From Unio delphinus (lineage: Eukaryota; Mollusca; Bivalvia; Unionida; Unionidae), in contig JAQISU010000233.1 of NCBI GenBank assembly GCA_029339505.1, positions 2,092,001 to 2,156,000 on the forward strand: a stretch of DNA of 64,000 nt, given 5' to 3'. A program made the position numbers and the translations under genes. This document shows positions 62,530 through 64,000 of the stretch, one piece after another (the first letter of the stretch is position 1; each line of letters starts with the position of its first letter). The notes beneath the pieces are model-generated. The model did no database searches, was not told where the DNA came from, and worked only from the letters and a program-made list of their open reading frames with translations.

Positions 62530-64000
62530 TGTCTGTTCATTCTTGAAATTATTTACATACAAATTATTATTGTAATTTACAATTAATACATTATATATTA
62601 TTAAAATTTATTCACCTCCAGGCTTAATAACTGTAATAACAAAAAAGTTTGGGAAATCAACAGGCTGTAATTAGTATTTAGTAAAAATCGATATTCAGTT
62701 CTTTAAGCAGTAATTATTGTTTATGGTGTTTTGAAACATACAGTTTAAATTGAATTATGTGTATATTTCCAATATAAAATATAACAAATATGCATCAAGA
62801 AAATCGAAATTAAATCCAATTTGTTATCGCATATAAATTCAATTAGTTAGTAATTTATGTTTCTGATATAGACATTAAATCGCATAATTGCACAAAAAAG
62901 TGTATCTACGATATTAATATCTTTTATAATTTATGACTTTTTTAAATTCGTTTAATGAAGTTATATTTTCCTATATCGTTTAAGTTTCTTTTTAATAAGT
63001 CCACATTTTATCTAACTCTTTAATATTTCATTGCTTGATGCAAGTATTATTAATCATTAATAGGTATATACTCCCCTATATGTTATAAATTGCTCGCCAT
63101 TATTTTGGTTCATTAGATAATTTAGTTCTGAGATTTATTAAGTCACATTCTTTGAAACAGCTTGCCAATATGGTGGTCTCCATGTATATAGCATCTTATG
63201 TGATTAAACAAATTACATCAAACCCATAACAACTAAAAATATGTTACAAAATGACTATTCTAAATGGAACTACAAGCGAAGCGAAATTAATTTTGAAATT
63301 ATTTAAAAACCAGTTGGACATGCACAATGAAACTAACATGTTTTTGTGAGAATTTTCGTTTTAAACTCTTGAGGACTTAGATAATTTGACTATGTGGGAA
63401 ATGTGGATGGATATGCGAGTAATCTAGACCTTTTTTTCTTGCACTACGACTGAAATCCCTAAAGATCTGGAACAAATCTCGTGTGGAAAGAAGGATGAAC
63501 ATGCGACTATTCTCCGATATATATCTATAACGTTTTCATTTTTGATATAGTTAGTGAAATTCTCGAGTATTTTGCTTAAAAGCTTGAGTATCTGGAGTTT
63601 TGAAGACGGTGAATAATTTGACTACGAGAAAATAGAGATGGATATGAGAGTGATCCAGACCTTTTGCTGACAGTACGACTGAAATCCCTATGAATCAGGA
63701 ACAAATCTTATGTGACTATTCTCGAATTTGCGATATCTATGTCGCATGTATCTATGGTCAGTAAAATAGTCTATGTTAATTTAATAAAGACCTGAACGTA
63801 ATTATCAATGGACAATCTGAACATATTTTATTATTGTAAACATTTAAAGAATTGATTATAAGATTGTTAAAATTACCTCTAAGAAAATAAATCTACTTTA
63901 CACTGCGCTAAGTTATCATGACAAAAAGCATGCAGCAGGAGACACCATGAGCAACGCCTACTGCTAGTGATGGGTGCAAATGCTGCGCATGCATTAACCA
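62530..64000. other. AT-rich host flank, no gene seen
   Basis: Sharp composition change from element 2. No gene, RNA or terminal repeat recognised apart from the direct repeat below. Confidence 0.5.
63370..63720 (+). repeat. Two-copy direct repeat, period about 231
   Basis: GTACGACTGAAATCCCTA and related blocks (ATAATTTGACTA, GGATATG-GAGT, GAACAAATCT) appear in the same order at about 63380-63485 and 63610-63715. Confidence 0.7.

Noticed and set aside
1..64000. tRNA or rRNA genes
   Set aside because: I looked for B-box and conserved stem sequences by eye and found none convincing; a covariance search would be needed to be sure.

Overview
The window looks like an AT-rich invertebrate genome, plausibly a mollusc or another lophotrochozoan. 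The lineage is inferred from intron-like gene fragments, abundant microsatellites, an I/Nimb-type LINE carrying RNase H, and IAP and TIMP-like pieces. It holds two different, mostly decayed Polinton/Maverick-like virus elements separated by host sequence. Almost all element genes carry frameshifts or stops, so these are old integrated copies.

Positions 1-7285 are host sequence: an exon-1 pair of a TIMP-like secreted protein on the minus strand (5047-5760), a possible divergent signal-peptide ORF (5945), and a (CATA)n array.

Element 1 (7286-31334) is bounded by inverted repeats. From left to right it has two tandem copies of a spike cassette (penton-like, small membrane/coiled-coil and fibre-like genes). 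Then come an adenain-type protease, a hydrophobic glycine-rich virion protein, a major-capsid-like protein, a pVI-like protein and helical unknowns. After these are an HNH endonuclease, a zinc-ribbon gene paired divergently with a family B DNA polymerase fused to an SF1 helicase, an F54H12.3-type rve integrase, a zinc ribbon joined to a parvovirus-type phospholipase A2 domain, and an A32-like packaging ATPase. A stretch from the capsid gene to the polymerase is present twice in tandem (about 15.5-20.9 kb and 21.05-26.3 kb), the first copy carrying an internal polymerase deletion. Two more spike-cassette remnants lie outside the right repeat (31.7-33.4 kb plus strand; 34.1-35.95 kb minus strand).

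Positions 36-43 kb are host sequence with an IAP-type RING exon at 41976-42188. At 43.3-48.0 kb lie three minus-strand genes for coiled-coil, non-histone proteins. Each is followed by a stem-loop plus purine-rich element with the layout of replication-dependent histone mRNA 3' ends, and a shared upstream promoter-like motif recurs in the array. This is the most unexpected signal in the window.

Element 2 (about 48.2-62.5 kb, all minus strand) is a classical Polinton/adintovirus: adenain protease, hexon-type major capsid, basic pX/pVI-like protein, penton, small membrane protein, intact chromodomain integrase, basic core-like proteins, packaging ATPase, a BIR-domain (IAP-like) protein and the last part of a family B polymerase. 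Its polymerase end is truncated at about 62.52 kb. A 5'-truncated LINE (52136-55241) with a 17-bp target-site duplication splits the membrane-protein gene. The LINE 3' UTR contains three tandem hairpins whose stems covary. Positions 62.5-64 kb are AT-rich host sequence.
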